NCBI GenBank assembly: GCA_027031505.1
Contig: JALVQH010000044.1
Coordinates: forward strand, 1 to 6,961
Origin: Campylobacteraceae bacterium
GTDB lineage: Bacteria > Campylobacterota > Campylobacteria > Campylobacterales > Sulfurovaceae
DNA length: 6,961 bases
Reading direction: 5' to 3'
Positions 1 to 5,682 of the stretch are shown one piece after another. Every line of letters begins with the position of its first letter. Position 1 is the stretch's first letter. Both the position numbers and the translations under genes were made by a program. Below the pieces are notes generated by a model, which worked only from the letters and a program-made list of their open reading frames with translations, ran no database searches and was not told the origin of the DNA.

Positions 1-2036
1 GTCTCCGACGAGGGGGTCTGGGTGTCGATGAAGGTACGGGAGCAGTCGTTGGGGCAGAAATGACACCGGGTGCTCTCATCGGTGCGGGTGGTGTAGTTCA
101 GCTGCAACGCCTCCTCGAGACCGACGAAGGTGCTCGATCCGGTGCGGGCGACCCGATCCCGGGCTTCCAGAGCTGCTCCGATCGCTCCGGCTTCGCCGCA
201 GTGAGGGTGGACATCGATCCGTGCATCGGGTACCTCGGAGAGGATATAGTCCACCTGGGCCTTGAGGGCAGCCTGGTTGTACTGGGTGCCCCCCTGGAGG
301 ACAAAATGTCTGCCCAACACTGCCAATGATGGAGCCTGGACGACGTACTGCCAGACGTTTTTGGGGAGGACTTTGGCGATTCCGGCGAAGAGTGCCTCTT
401 TGGAATAGCCTTCTTTTTGAAACGTCACCCGATCGGTATCGAGGAATACCGCGCAGCCGTAGTTGAACTTGGGGGCTTCGTGTGCGCGGAAGGCGGTCTC
501 GGCAAACTGCTCAATGGGGACACCGAACTGCTTGGCCATCGACTGGAGGAGCATGCCGTTACCGGCGCTGCACTGGTTGGAGAGGCGGAAGTTTTTCATC
601 ATGCCGTTTTCGAGGAAGAGCACTTTGATATCCTGTCCGCCGATGTCGCAGATCACGTCGACGCTCTCGCCGAAAATCGTCTGGGCGCTTTTCATATGGG
701 CGATGGTCTCGACGATGTTGGCATCGGCGCGAAGCGCCCCCTCGAGGACATCGGCGGCGTAGCCGGTGACGCCGAGTCCGGCAATCCGGTAATGCCCTTG
801 CGGATCGAAGGCACGTATCTGCCGCAACAGATCGATCGTATCCTGGATGGGGTTGCCGGCGGAGAGTTGGTAGACTTTCAGCAACAGCTCCCCGTCTTCG
901 TCGATGAGGACGGCTTTGGAGCTGGTAGAGCCCCCGTCAATCCCGAGAAAACACCGGACAGGTTCTTCGGGCGGTGTCGGAGTAAAAGGAGGGATGGTAT
1001 AGCGGGCACGAAAATCGGCCAACTCCCTGGCATTGCGCACCAGCGGTGTATCGTGCCAGGGGTTGTCGGCGCCGATGCCGGCATGGCGGAGAGCTTCGAG
1101 ACCGGCCAGACCTTTGAAAGGTTCCTGATGAGTCGATTCGCCTCTACCGAAAATCACGGCACCGAGTGCGGCATAATAGACAGCATTGTCCGGAACAGTA
1201 ATCAGTGTCTTGATCTGCCTGGGATCGTAGGCGACACCCCGCTCGTCCCAGAGCTCCCGAATCCGTTTGCGCCATGCATCCTGCAGAAACGGCAGATACG
1301 TATTGGGGCCTCCCAGCAGCAGCACGGTGGGCATGAGGGTATTGCCGCGCGTCAACACGGTGAGATTCTGCATCACAATCGCATCGGCAAGGGAGTTCAT
1401 GATCTCATCGGCCGGGACAGAGCTCTTGACGAGATTGACCACGTCGGTCTCAGCGAAGACGCCGCACTTGGCTGCGACGTGGTGGAGGGCGTCGTCTTTG
1501 AACGTGAGTTTGGAGAGTTCTTCGAGCTCTACCCCCACCTTCATGGTACACTTTTCGATCGTGGCACCGGTGCCGGAGGCGCATTTGTCATTCATGGACG
1601 TCAGGACGTTTCTCGTGCCGTCGTCACGCTCCTTGAAATGGATGATCTTGGCATCCTGTCCGCCCAATTCGACCACCGAACGAACCTCGGGATGTAAATG
1701 TTCAACCGCCAGGACAACTGCGTTGACTTCCTGGACAAACCGCGCCCCTATCGCCGGAGCGATCCGTGTCGCACCCGATCCGGTAATGTAAGCTTTGTCA
1801 ATCGCATTGTAACGATCGGGTCGTCGTCGCTGCAGATCGCTCAGGAGTTCCAGCAGGGTATCAGCCTGCTTGGTATCATGGGGAGTATACGCTTTGTCTA
1901 TGATGGTAAAATTGGCATCACAGAGGACGTATTTGACGGTAGTCGAACCGATGTCGATCCCTAATGAGAGAGTAGCGGGTAGCGGGTAGCGGGTAGAGAG
2001 GGTTCCTGCGGAGCCCTGTCCTTTCTCACTTCTCAC
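1..2036 (-). CDS. Acyl-CoA dehydratase activase-related protein with two BadF/BcrA-type ATPase domains, 3' end outside the window
   Basis: This is the first 678 residues of a large protein that stays open to the left edge. Two ASKHA-type ATPase domains lie in tandem. Domain 1 (about 25-310) has GIDIGSTT at 26-33, LGGQD at 124-128, CASGTG from C152 and a second cysteine at C191. Domain 2 (about 362-620) has GIDGGSTS at 365-372, GGQD at 466-469, C489 and C528. In both domains the cysteines are 39 residues apart, the spacing of the [4Fe-4S] ligands in the 2-hydroxyglutaryl-CoA dehydratase activator HgdC. A C-x2-C-x3-C motif (658, 661, 665) begins the next region, where family members usually carry a DUF2229/dehydratase-like part. 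Such proteins are thought to use ATP to drive low-potential electron transfer; the substrate here is unknown. The only start I find upstream of the first phosphate loop is a GTG at 2036, overlapping the lgt stop (GTGA) inside a repeat array. It gives an odd 25-residue leader coded by repeats. Family call is firm; the start is moderately supported. Confidence 0.88.
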   Translation of the reverse strand, partial: MRSEKGQGSAGTLSTRYPLPATLSLGIDIGSTTVKYVLCDANFTIIDKAYTPHDTKQADTLLELLSDLQRRRPDRYNAIDKAYITGSGATRIAPAIGARFVQEVNAVVLAVEHLHPEVRSVVELGGQDAKIIHFKERDDGTRNVLTSMNDKCASGTGATIEKCTMKVGVELEELSKLTFKDDALHHVAAKCGVFAETDVVNLVKSSVPADEIMNSLADAIVMQNLTVLTRGNTLMPTVLLLGGPNTYLPFLQDAWRKRIRELWDERGVAYDPRQIKTLITVPDNAVYYAALGAVIFGRGESTHQEPFKGLAGLEALRHAGIGADNPWHDTPLVRNARELADFRARYTIPPFTPTPPEEPVRCFLGIDGGSTSSKAVLIDEDGELLLKVYQLSAGNPIQDTIDLLRQIRAFDPQGHYRIAGLGVTGYAADVLEGALRADANIVETIAHMKSAQTIFGESVDVICDIGGQDIKVLFLENGMMKNFRLSNQCSAGNGMLLQSMAKQFGVPIEQFAETAFRAHEAPKFNYGCAVFLDTDRVTFQKEGYSKEALFAGIAKVLPKNVWQYVVQAPSLAVLGRHFVLQGGTQYNQAALKAQVDYILSEVPDARIDVHPHCGEAGAIGAALEARDRVARTGSSTFVGLEEALQLNYTTRTDESTRCHFCPNDCSRTFIDTQTPSSE
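1972..1996. repeat. Heptanucleotide tandem array, AGCGGGT x3 plus partial units
   Basis: Three perfect copies of AGCGGGT occupy 1974-1994, with partial units on both sides. On the minus strand the unit reads ACCCGCT and has no stop codon in any frame; on the plus strand TAG recurs in all three frames. If the activase starts at the GTG at 2036, this array is translated in its N-terminal leader (about residues 14-22). Each unit gained or lost would then shift the frame, because 7 is not a multiple of 3. Confidence 0.9.
1999..2017 (-). other. Hairpin-forming spacer between two heptamer arrays
   Basis: On the minus strand AGGGCTCC and GGAACCCT can pair as an 8-bp stem (one G-U pair) around a GCA loop. 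It sits between the AGTGAGA and ACCCGCT arrays. No U-tract follows, so it is not a typical intrinsic terminator. It would fall at about codons 6-13 of the activase if the GTG start is right. Confidence 0.5.
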
Positions 2037-2051
2037 TTCTCACTTCTCACT
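2024..2051. repeat. Heptanucleotide tandem array, TCTCACT x4 (AGTGAGA on the minus strand)
   Basis: Four perfect 7-bp copies cover 28 bp. The array codes for the last residues of Lgt (VRSEK), supplies its TGA stop at 2033-2035, and supplies a GTG at 2034-2036 in the activase frame. On the minus strand every unit contains both GTG and TGA, so successive units place a start and a stop in each of the three frames. The same unit recurs after panB at 4511-4540. Confidence 0.93.
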
Positions 2052-2827
2052 TTATTCCCGTAGAGTGCCCACGCGATCCAGATGAGGCCGACGAGGATAA
2101 CGGGGATACTCAGAAGCTGCCCGGTGGTGAAGGGGATGGAAGTGGTGTAGTCGGCCTGGCGGGTTTTGAAATATTCGAGGACGAAGCGGGCACCGAAGAG
2201 GAGCACCGCGAACACGCCGGGGAGGATGCGGGCGGAGAAGTCAAAGGATGTGCGTTTGTAGATCGTCAAAAGGATGACGAAGATGATCAGGTAGCTGAAC
2301 GCTTCGTAGAGCTGTACCGGGTGGCGGGGGAGTTGATCGACCCGGGCGAAGACCACCGCCCAGGGGACATCGGTGGGGAGCCCGAGGATCTCTGAGTTGA
2401 AAAAATTGCCGAAGCGGACGAAGGCGGCGACGATCATCCCCGGGATGGTGAGGCGGGAGAGGAGCCAGGTATAAGAGAGATGCTTTCTGCGGGCGTAAAG
2501 GTAGAGGACGATCATCATCCCGAGCATCCCGCCGTGACTGGCAAGTCCCCCTTTCCATACTTTGAGAATCTCAACAGGGTGAGAGAGGAAATAGTCAGGC
2601 TGGTACGCCAGACAGTGCATCAGTCGGGCGCCGATGACGGTACCGGCGATGGCGGCAAGGAGGAGGTTATCAAGATCGTCGGTGGGGACGTTTTCGCGGG
2701 TAAACATCCATGTGACGAGTGCCATCCCGATGAAAAAGGAGCTTACGAAGAGGAGACCGTACCACCGCAGCTGGAGCGAACCGTAGTGGAAGATGTTGGG
2801 GTCGATGTTCCAGACGAAATGATCCAT
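2033..2827 (-). CDS. lgt: Prolipoprotein diacylglyceryl transferase
   Basis: This 264-residue inner-membrane enzyme transfers a diacylglyceryl group from phosphatidylglycerol to the lipobox cysteine of prelipoproteins, the first step of lipoprotein maturation. Length is normal for the family and about seven hydrophobic segments are visible (roughly 19-39, 54-71, 97-112, 121-137, 175-190, 201-217, 236-256). Hallmarks are GGLASHGG with H98, the Lgt signature RFGNFFNSE at 138-146 (R138, N141, E146), RHPVQLYEA at 168-176, and GARFVLEYFK at 212-221, whose R214 probably matches the essential C-terminal arginine of the E. coli enzyme. The ATG shares one base with the trpA stop (TAATG), so translation is probably coupled. 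The last five residues, VRSEK, and the stop are written by a heptamer repeat array, so the original C-terminus may have been replaced. The tail lies beyond the last membrane segment and should be tolerated. Confidence 0.97.
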   Translation of the reverse strand: MDHFVWNIDPNIFHYGSLQLRWYGLLFVSSFFIGMALVTWMFTRENVPTDDLDNLLLAAIAGTVIGARLMHCLAYQPDYFLSHPVEILKVWKGGLASHGGMLGMMIVLYLYARRKHLSYTWLLSRLTIPGMIVAAFVRFGNFFNSEILGLPTDVPWAVVFARVDQLPRHPVQLYEAFSYLIIFVILLTIYKRTSFDFSARILPGVFAVLLFGARFVLEYFKTRQADYTTSIPFTTGQLLSIPVILVGLIWIAWALYGNKVRSEK

Positions 2828-3567
2828 TATTCGTTGATCCTCTCTTTGATTTCGCGCGCCATCTCGACTACTCTGGCAATTTTGTGGGTGGGGGTGAGGA
2901 GATCGTCCATCAGTACCTTGACAAAGGCGGAGCCGACGATGACGCCGTCGACCCCCTGCGCTTTGTCGCGGGCGGTATGTTCGTTGACTCCGAATCCAAC
3001 ATAGACTGGGGTGTCGGTGTGGGTGCGGATCCGTTCGACGACCGGAGCAAGATCTTCGCTCTTGCCACTGCCGGTGATCCCGGCGTAGGCGACGAGGTAA
3101 AGAAATTTCCGGGCATCTTTCGCGATCATGGCGATCCGCTCGGGGGTATCGGTGGGGGCGATGAAATCGATCAGGCTCAGTCCCGCCTCCTCCATCATCG
3201 GCTTGTAAGGCTGCGCCTCTTCGTAGGGGAGATCGGGGATGATAAAGCCGTGTACGTCGGCTGCCCGGGCCCGGGCAATAAACGTCTCCATCCTTTTGTG
3301 GTAAAACGGATTAAAATAGCCCATCCAGAGTGTGTCGATCATGGGGCCGATTTCGCGGGAGATTTCAAACAGGTCTTCGAGGGCAAATCCTGCCTGAAGC
3401 GCCCGAAGATTGGCTTGTTCAATGATCGGGCCGTCGGCCACGGGATCGGAAAACGGAATCCCCATCTCAAGCGTGTCAACCCCGGCTTCAGCCAGCGCAA
3501 GGGCCAGATCGACGGTGAAGTATTTTTCAGGGTATCCTGTGGTAATGTAGGCTACAAGTTTTTTCAT
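2827..3567 (-). CDS. trpA: Tryptophan synthase alpha subunit
   Basis: A 246-residue TIM-barrel protein that cleaves indole-3-glycerol phosphate to indole and glyceraldehyde-3-phosphate and passes indole to TrpB. Catalytic acids are E34 (DTLEMGIPFSDP, 31-42) and D45 (VADGP). PDLP at 111-114, GITG at 163-166, YVGFGV at 189-194 and GVIVGSAF at 208-215 form the phosphate-binding and barrel-end loops. The usual bacterial SRxGVTG loop reads AYAGITG here, which I associate with Campylobacterota. I chose the ATG at 3567 (MKKLVAYITTGYP), which gives the normal family start. An ATG 32 codons upstream would place the leader across the promoter and has no family similarity. The gene is followed directly by lgt (one-base overlap) rather than lying next to trpB; trpB is not in the window. 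Confidence 0.97.
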   Translation of the reverse strand: MKKLVAYITTGYPEKYFTVDLALALAEAGVDTLEMGIPFSDPVADGPIIEQANLRALQAGFALEDLFEISREIGPMIDTLWMGYFNPFYHKRMETFIARARAADVHGFIIPDLPYEEAQPYKPMMEEAGLSLIDFIAPTDTPERIAMIAKDARKFLYLVAYAGITGSGKSEDLAPVVERIRTHTDTPVYVGFGVNEHTARDKAQGVDGVIVGSAFVKVLMDDLLTPTHKIARVVEMAREIKERINE

Positions 3568-3598
3568 GTGTGTTTCTCGGTTTTTGTCGTTTCGTGGT

Positions 3599-3604
3599 AT
3601 TATA
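3599..3604 (-). promoter_or_regulatory. Probable -10 box for the trpA-lgt-activase group
   Basis: A perfect TATAAT on the minus strand lies 32 bases before the trpA ATG. No convincing -35 box is seen about 17 bases further upstream, as is common in this phylum, but the upstream stretch is T/A-rich. Position and sequence make this the best promoter candidate for the leftward genes. Confidence 0.55.
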
Positions 3605-3615
3605 CATTTTTTAGA

Positions 3616-3621
3616 TAAAAT
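3616..3621 (+). promoter_or_regulatory. Probable -10 box for the panB group
   Basis: TAAAAT follows a T-rich run in ATTTTTTAGATAAAAT, 74 bases before the panB ATG. It lies only 11 bases from the oppositely oriented trpA -10 box. No -35 consensus is visible. The predicted leader of about 65 nt holds a small perfect hairpin at 3645-3660. Confidence 0.45.
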
Positions 3622-3644
3622 GAGGTCTTGAAAAATCGCGTAGA

Positions 3645-3660
3645 GTGTGCAACAGCACAC
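3645..3660 (+). promoter_or_regulatory. Perfect 6-bp inverted repeat in the panB leader
   Basis: GTGTGC and GCACAC pair perfectly around AACA. It lies between the proposed panB -10 box and the panB ribosome-binding site (AGGA at 3686-3689). It could be an operator for a dimeric regulator or a small RNA hairpin. No U-tract follows, so it is not a terminator. Its function is not evident. Confidence 0.35.
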
Positions 3661-3695
3661 CAAAGAATATTTAAAGCAGGATCGTAGGAAAAAAG

Positions 3696-4511
3696 ATGAG
3701 CATCCACACCCCCCGTATCGAGAAACGCGTCACGGTCAATACCATTGCCACCATGAAGCAGCACAAGGAGCCGATCACGATGGTGACGGCGTACGATGCC
3801 CTGTTTGCCCATCTGTTCGACGGGGAGGTGGAGATGATCCTCGTCGGAGACAGCCTCAACATGAGTTTTCTCGGCAAGTCCGATACACTGAGTGCCACCA
3901 TGGATCAGATGATCTATCACACGCAGGCGGTATGCAACGGTGCCAAACTGCCGTTGATCGTCTTCGATATGCCGTTTGGATCGTATGTGACCCGAGAGGT
4001 GGCTCTGAACAATGCGGTGCGGGTCTACAGTGAGACCGATGCCCAGGCGATTAAAATCGAAGGGGGCGCTGAACGGGCACCCCTCGTGCGCCATCTGACC
4101 CGCCACGGGATCGCGGTGGTCGCCCACATCGGGCTCATGCCCCAGTCGGTACGTGCCGAAGGAGGGTACCGCATCGTCGGCAAGGACGAAGCCGATATCG
4201 AACGGCTGAAGCATGATGCGCTGGCACTTCAGGAGGCCGGAGCATTCGCCATGGTGCTGGAGGGGATGAAAACCGAAGCCGCACGTCGCATCACTGAAGC
4301 TCTCACCATCCCCACCATCGGCATCGGAGCCGGCAATGTCACCGACGGTCAGGTACTGGTGTGGAGCGATATGTTTGGGTTTTTTGAGACGTTCAAGCCC
4401 AAATTTGTCAAACGCTATCTCAACGGAGCCGACCTTATCCGTGAGGCACTTGGCCAATATTGCGATGATGTCAAAAACCGGGCTTTTCCGGACGACAAGC
4501 ATAGTTATTAA
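3696..4511 (+). CDS. panB: 3-methyl-2-oxobutanoate hydroxymethyltransferase (ketopantoate hydroxymethyltransferase)
   Basis: A 271-residue cytoplasmic enzyme that transfers a one-carbon unit from 5,10-methylenetetrahydrofolate to 2-oxoisovalerate, giving ketopantoate, the first committed step of pantothenate and CoA synthesis. The full family pattern is present: VTAYDA at 30-35, VGDSL with metal ligand D52 at 50-54, FDMPFGSY with D91 at 90-97, K120 and E122 in the IKIEGG strand, HIGLMPQ at 144-150, GYRIVGK at 157-163, the catalytic glutamate E189 in LEG, and TIGIGAG at 207-213. Length is typical. AGGA lies six bases before the ATG and supports this start. It heads the rightward group with ruvB; the 148-bp gap to ruvB is filled by heptamer arrays and hairpins. 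panC and panD are not in the window. Confidence 0.97.
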   Translation: MSIHTPRIEKRVTVNTIATMKQHKEPITMVTAYDALFAHLFDGEVEMILVGDSLNMSFLGKSDTLSATMDQMIYHTQAVCNGAKLPLIVFDMPFGSYVTREVALNNAVRVYSETDAQAIKIEGGAERAPLVRHLTRHGIAVVAHIGLMPQSVRAEGGYRIVGKDEADIERLKHDALALQEAGAFAMVLEGMKTEAARRITEALTIPTIGIGAGNVTDGQVLVWSDMFGFFETFKPKFVKRYLNGADLIREALGQYCDDVKNRAFPDDKHSY

Positions 4512-4540
4512 ATGAGAGGTGAGAAGTGAGAAGTGAGAAG
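4511..4540. repeat. Heptanucleotide tandem array, AGTGAGA x4 (two perfect, two with one mismatch)
   Basis: Units are AATGAGA, GGTGAGA, AGTGAGA, AGTGAGA, then a partial AG. The array begins on the last base of the panB stop codon. It is the same unit, in the same orientation relative to the upstream gene, as the array at the end of lgt (2024-2051). It places TGA in all three frames just after panB. Confidence 0.88.
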
Positions 4541-4547
4541 TTATTAT

Positions 4548-4605
4548 GGTTTGGCTTGTTTCGAAAAGCTGTTACCGGTAGCAGCATGGCAAAGCCATGC
4601 AAACC
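4548..4605 (+). other. Structured intergenic segment with two hairpins inside a closing stem
   Basis: GGTTTG (4548-4553) can pair with CAAACC (4600-4605). Inside lie GCTGTTA-CCGG-TAGCAGC (4568-4585, 7 bp with one G-U pair) and the perfect GCATGGC-AAA-GCCATGC (4584-4600). These stems share a few bases (4584-4585 and 4600), so some conformations compete. No T-run follows the second hairpin, so it is not a standard intrinsic terminator. It lies between two different heptamer arrays. It may be an RNA structure, a weak attenuator, or the body of a small repeated element. Confidence 0.45.
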
Positions 4606-4607
4606 AG

Positions 4608-4639
4608 CACTATTCACTATTCGCTATTCACTATTCACT
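4608..4639. repeat. Heptanucleotide tandem array, CACTATT x4 plus a partial unit
   Basis: Units are CACTATT, CACTATT, CGCTATT, CACTATT and CACT. It ends 20 bases before the ruvB ATG, just ahead of its ribosome-binding site. The plus strand has no stop codon within the array; the minus strand has TAG or TGA recurring in every frame. The open reading through it (from an ATG at 4597) is repeat-encoded and I do not regard it as coding. Confidence 0.9.
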
Positions 4640-4646
4640 CCACTCC

Positions 4647-4653
4647 AAAGGAG
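4647..4653 (+). promoter_or_regulatory. Strong ribosome-binding site for ruvB
   Basis: AAAGGAG lies six bases before the ATG at 4660. It settles the ruvB start in favour of this ATG over an in-frame ATG at 4597 that would add 21 repeat-encoded residues. Confidence 0.85.
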
Positions 4654-4659
4654 TGTCTG

Positions 4660-5682
4660 ATGGAGCGGATGGTTGAGATCGAAAAGTTTGAAGGGGAATC
4701 CTCGTATGAGCTGAGCTTGCGTCCGAGCTCATGGGATGAGTACATCGGGCAGGAGAAAATCAAAAAAAACCTCAAAGTATTCATCGAAGCAAGTCGCAAG
4801 CGGGGTGAAGCACTCGATCACATCCTTTTCTTCGGTCCTCCGGGTCTGGGCAAAACCACGCTGGCCAATATCATTGCTTCCGAAATGGACACCAACATCA
4901 AAACCACCGCAGCCCCCATGATCGAAAAGTCCGGCGACCTCGCCGCACTTCTGACCAATATCGAAGAGGGAGATATCCTCTTTATCGACGAAATCCACCG
5001 GATGAGTCCGGCGATCGAAGAGATCCTCTATCCGGCCATGGAAGACTTTCGCCTCGATATCATCATCGGCTCGGGTCCCGCGGCGCAGACGGTCAAGATC
5101 GACCTCCCCCGTTTTACCCTTATCGGAGCCACCACCCGTGCTGGCATGCTGAGCAACCCGCTTCGGGAGCGGTTTGGGATGCATTTTCGAATGCAGTTTT
5201 ACAGCCCTGCTGAGTTGGGGAAAATTGTGGAGCAGGCTGCGCACAAGCTGGACAAGCCAGCCCGGGGCGATGCGGCGCACGAAATCGCACGGCGATCACG
5301 GGGCACACCGCGGATTGCCTTGCGGCTGCTGCGTCGGGTGCGGGATTTTGCCGAAGTAGCCAACGAAACGGAGATCAATCTGACACGCACACAGTATGCA
5401 CTGGATGAATTGGGCGTCAATGATATCGGCTTTGATGAGCAGGATATCCGTCTGCTGGAGCTGCTGGTCTCAGCCAAAGGCAAGCCGATGGGGCTGAGCA
5501 CGATCGGGGCAGCACTGAGCGAGGATGAGGGAACGATCGAAGATGTCCTTGAGCCGTACCTGATCGCCAACGGCTACATTGAACGCACAGCACGCGGCCG
5601 AATTGCAACGGAAAAGACATACACCCTCTTCCGCCTCACCCCGCCACACATCAACCAGGGAGGCCTTTTTGGAGAGAACTAA
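4660..5682 (+). CDS. ruvB: Holliday junction branch migration ATPase RuvB
   Basis: A 340-residue AAA+ motor that, as hexameric rings with RuvA, drives branch migration of Holliday junctions so that RuvC can resolve them. Visible parts in order are the N-terminal [13 protein letters not shown] (19-31), Walker [10 protein letters not shown] (59-67), Walker B with DEIHR (110-114), sensor 1 GATTR (156-160), the arginine-finger stretch NPLRERFG (166-173), sensor 2 [15 protein letters not shown] (215-229), and a C-terminal winged helix ending in [10 protein letters not shown] (305-314). No motif is missing and length is usual. The last 13 residues form a tail beyond the winged helix that holds QGGLF (333-337), similar to the QxxLF beta-clamp-binding consensus. 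The next gene starts 14 bases before this one ends, so the two are probably co-translated. No ruvA or ruvC is in the window. Confidence 0.98.
   Translation: MERMVEIEKFEGESSYELSLRPSSWDEYIGQEKIKKNLKVFIEASRKRGEALDHILFFGPPGLGKTTLANIIASEMDTNIKTTAAPMIEKSGDLAALLTNIEEGDILFIDEIHRMSPAIEEILYPAMEDFRLDIIIGSGPAAQTVKIDLPRFTLIGATTRAGMLSNPLRERFGMHFRMQFYSPAELGKIVEQAAHKLDKPARGDAAHEIARRSRGTPRIALRLLRRVRDFAEVANETEINLTRTQYALDELGVNDIGFDEQDIRLLELLVSAKGKPMGLSTIGAALSEDEGTIEDVLEPYLIANGYIERTARGRIATEKTYTLFRLTPPHINQGGLFGEN
5658..5663 (+). promoter_or_regulatory. Ribosome-binding site supporting a TTG start
   Basis: GGGAGG lies within the end of ruvB, five bases before the TTG at 5669. No comparable site stands at a suitable distance before the next ATG (5693), so this site favours the TTG as the start of the membrane protein gene. 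Confidence 0.7.

Noticed and set aside
417..1697. Long open frame (426 codons) on the plus strand
   Set aside because: It is antisense to the activase gene, which has clear ATPase and cysteine motifs throughout. The frame has no recognisable domain and reflects GC-rich codon use on the opposite strand.
2884..3618. Open frame of 244 codons on the plus strand across trpA
   Set aside because: It is antisense to trpA and has no domain; trpA is complete with both catalytic acids.
3568..3663. 32-codon N-terminal extension of trpA
   Set aside because: It would translate the promoter stretch including the TATAAT box, and TrpA proteins normally begin at the MKKLVAYI-type strand.
3600..4502. Open frame of 300 codons on the minus strand across panB
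   Set aside because: It mirrors panB, whose complete catalytic motif set is on the plus strand, and it would run into the trpA-panB promoter region.
4584..4600. Rho-independent terminator after panB
   Set aside because: The hairpin is perfect but only 7 bp and is followed by CAAACC, with no T-run.
4608..4639. CRISPR array or phage attachment site
   Set aside because: The arrays are direct 7-bp units without spacers, there are no cas genes, and no integrase or tRNA gene is nearby.
4597..4659. 21-codon N-terminal extension of ruvB
   Set aside because: It begins inside a hairpin and is written by the CACTATT array. The ATG at 4660 has a strong ribosome-binding site and matches the family start.
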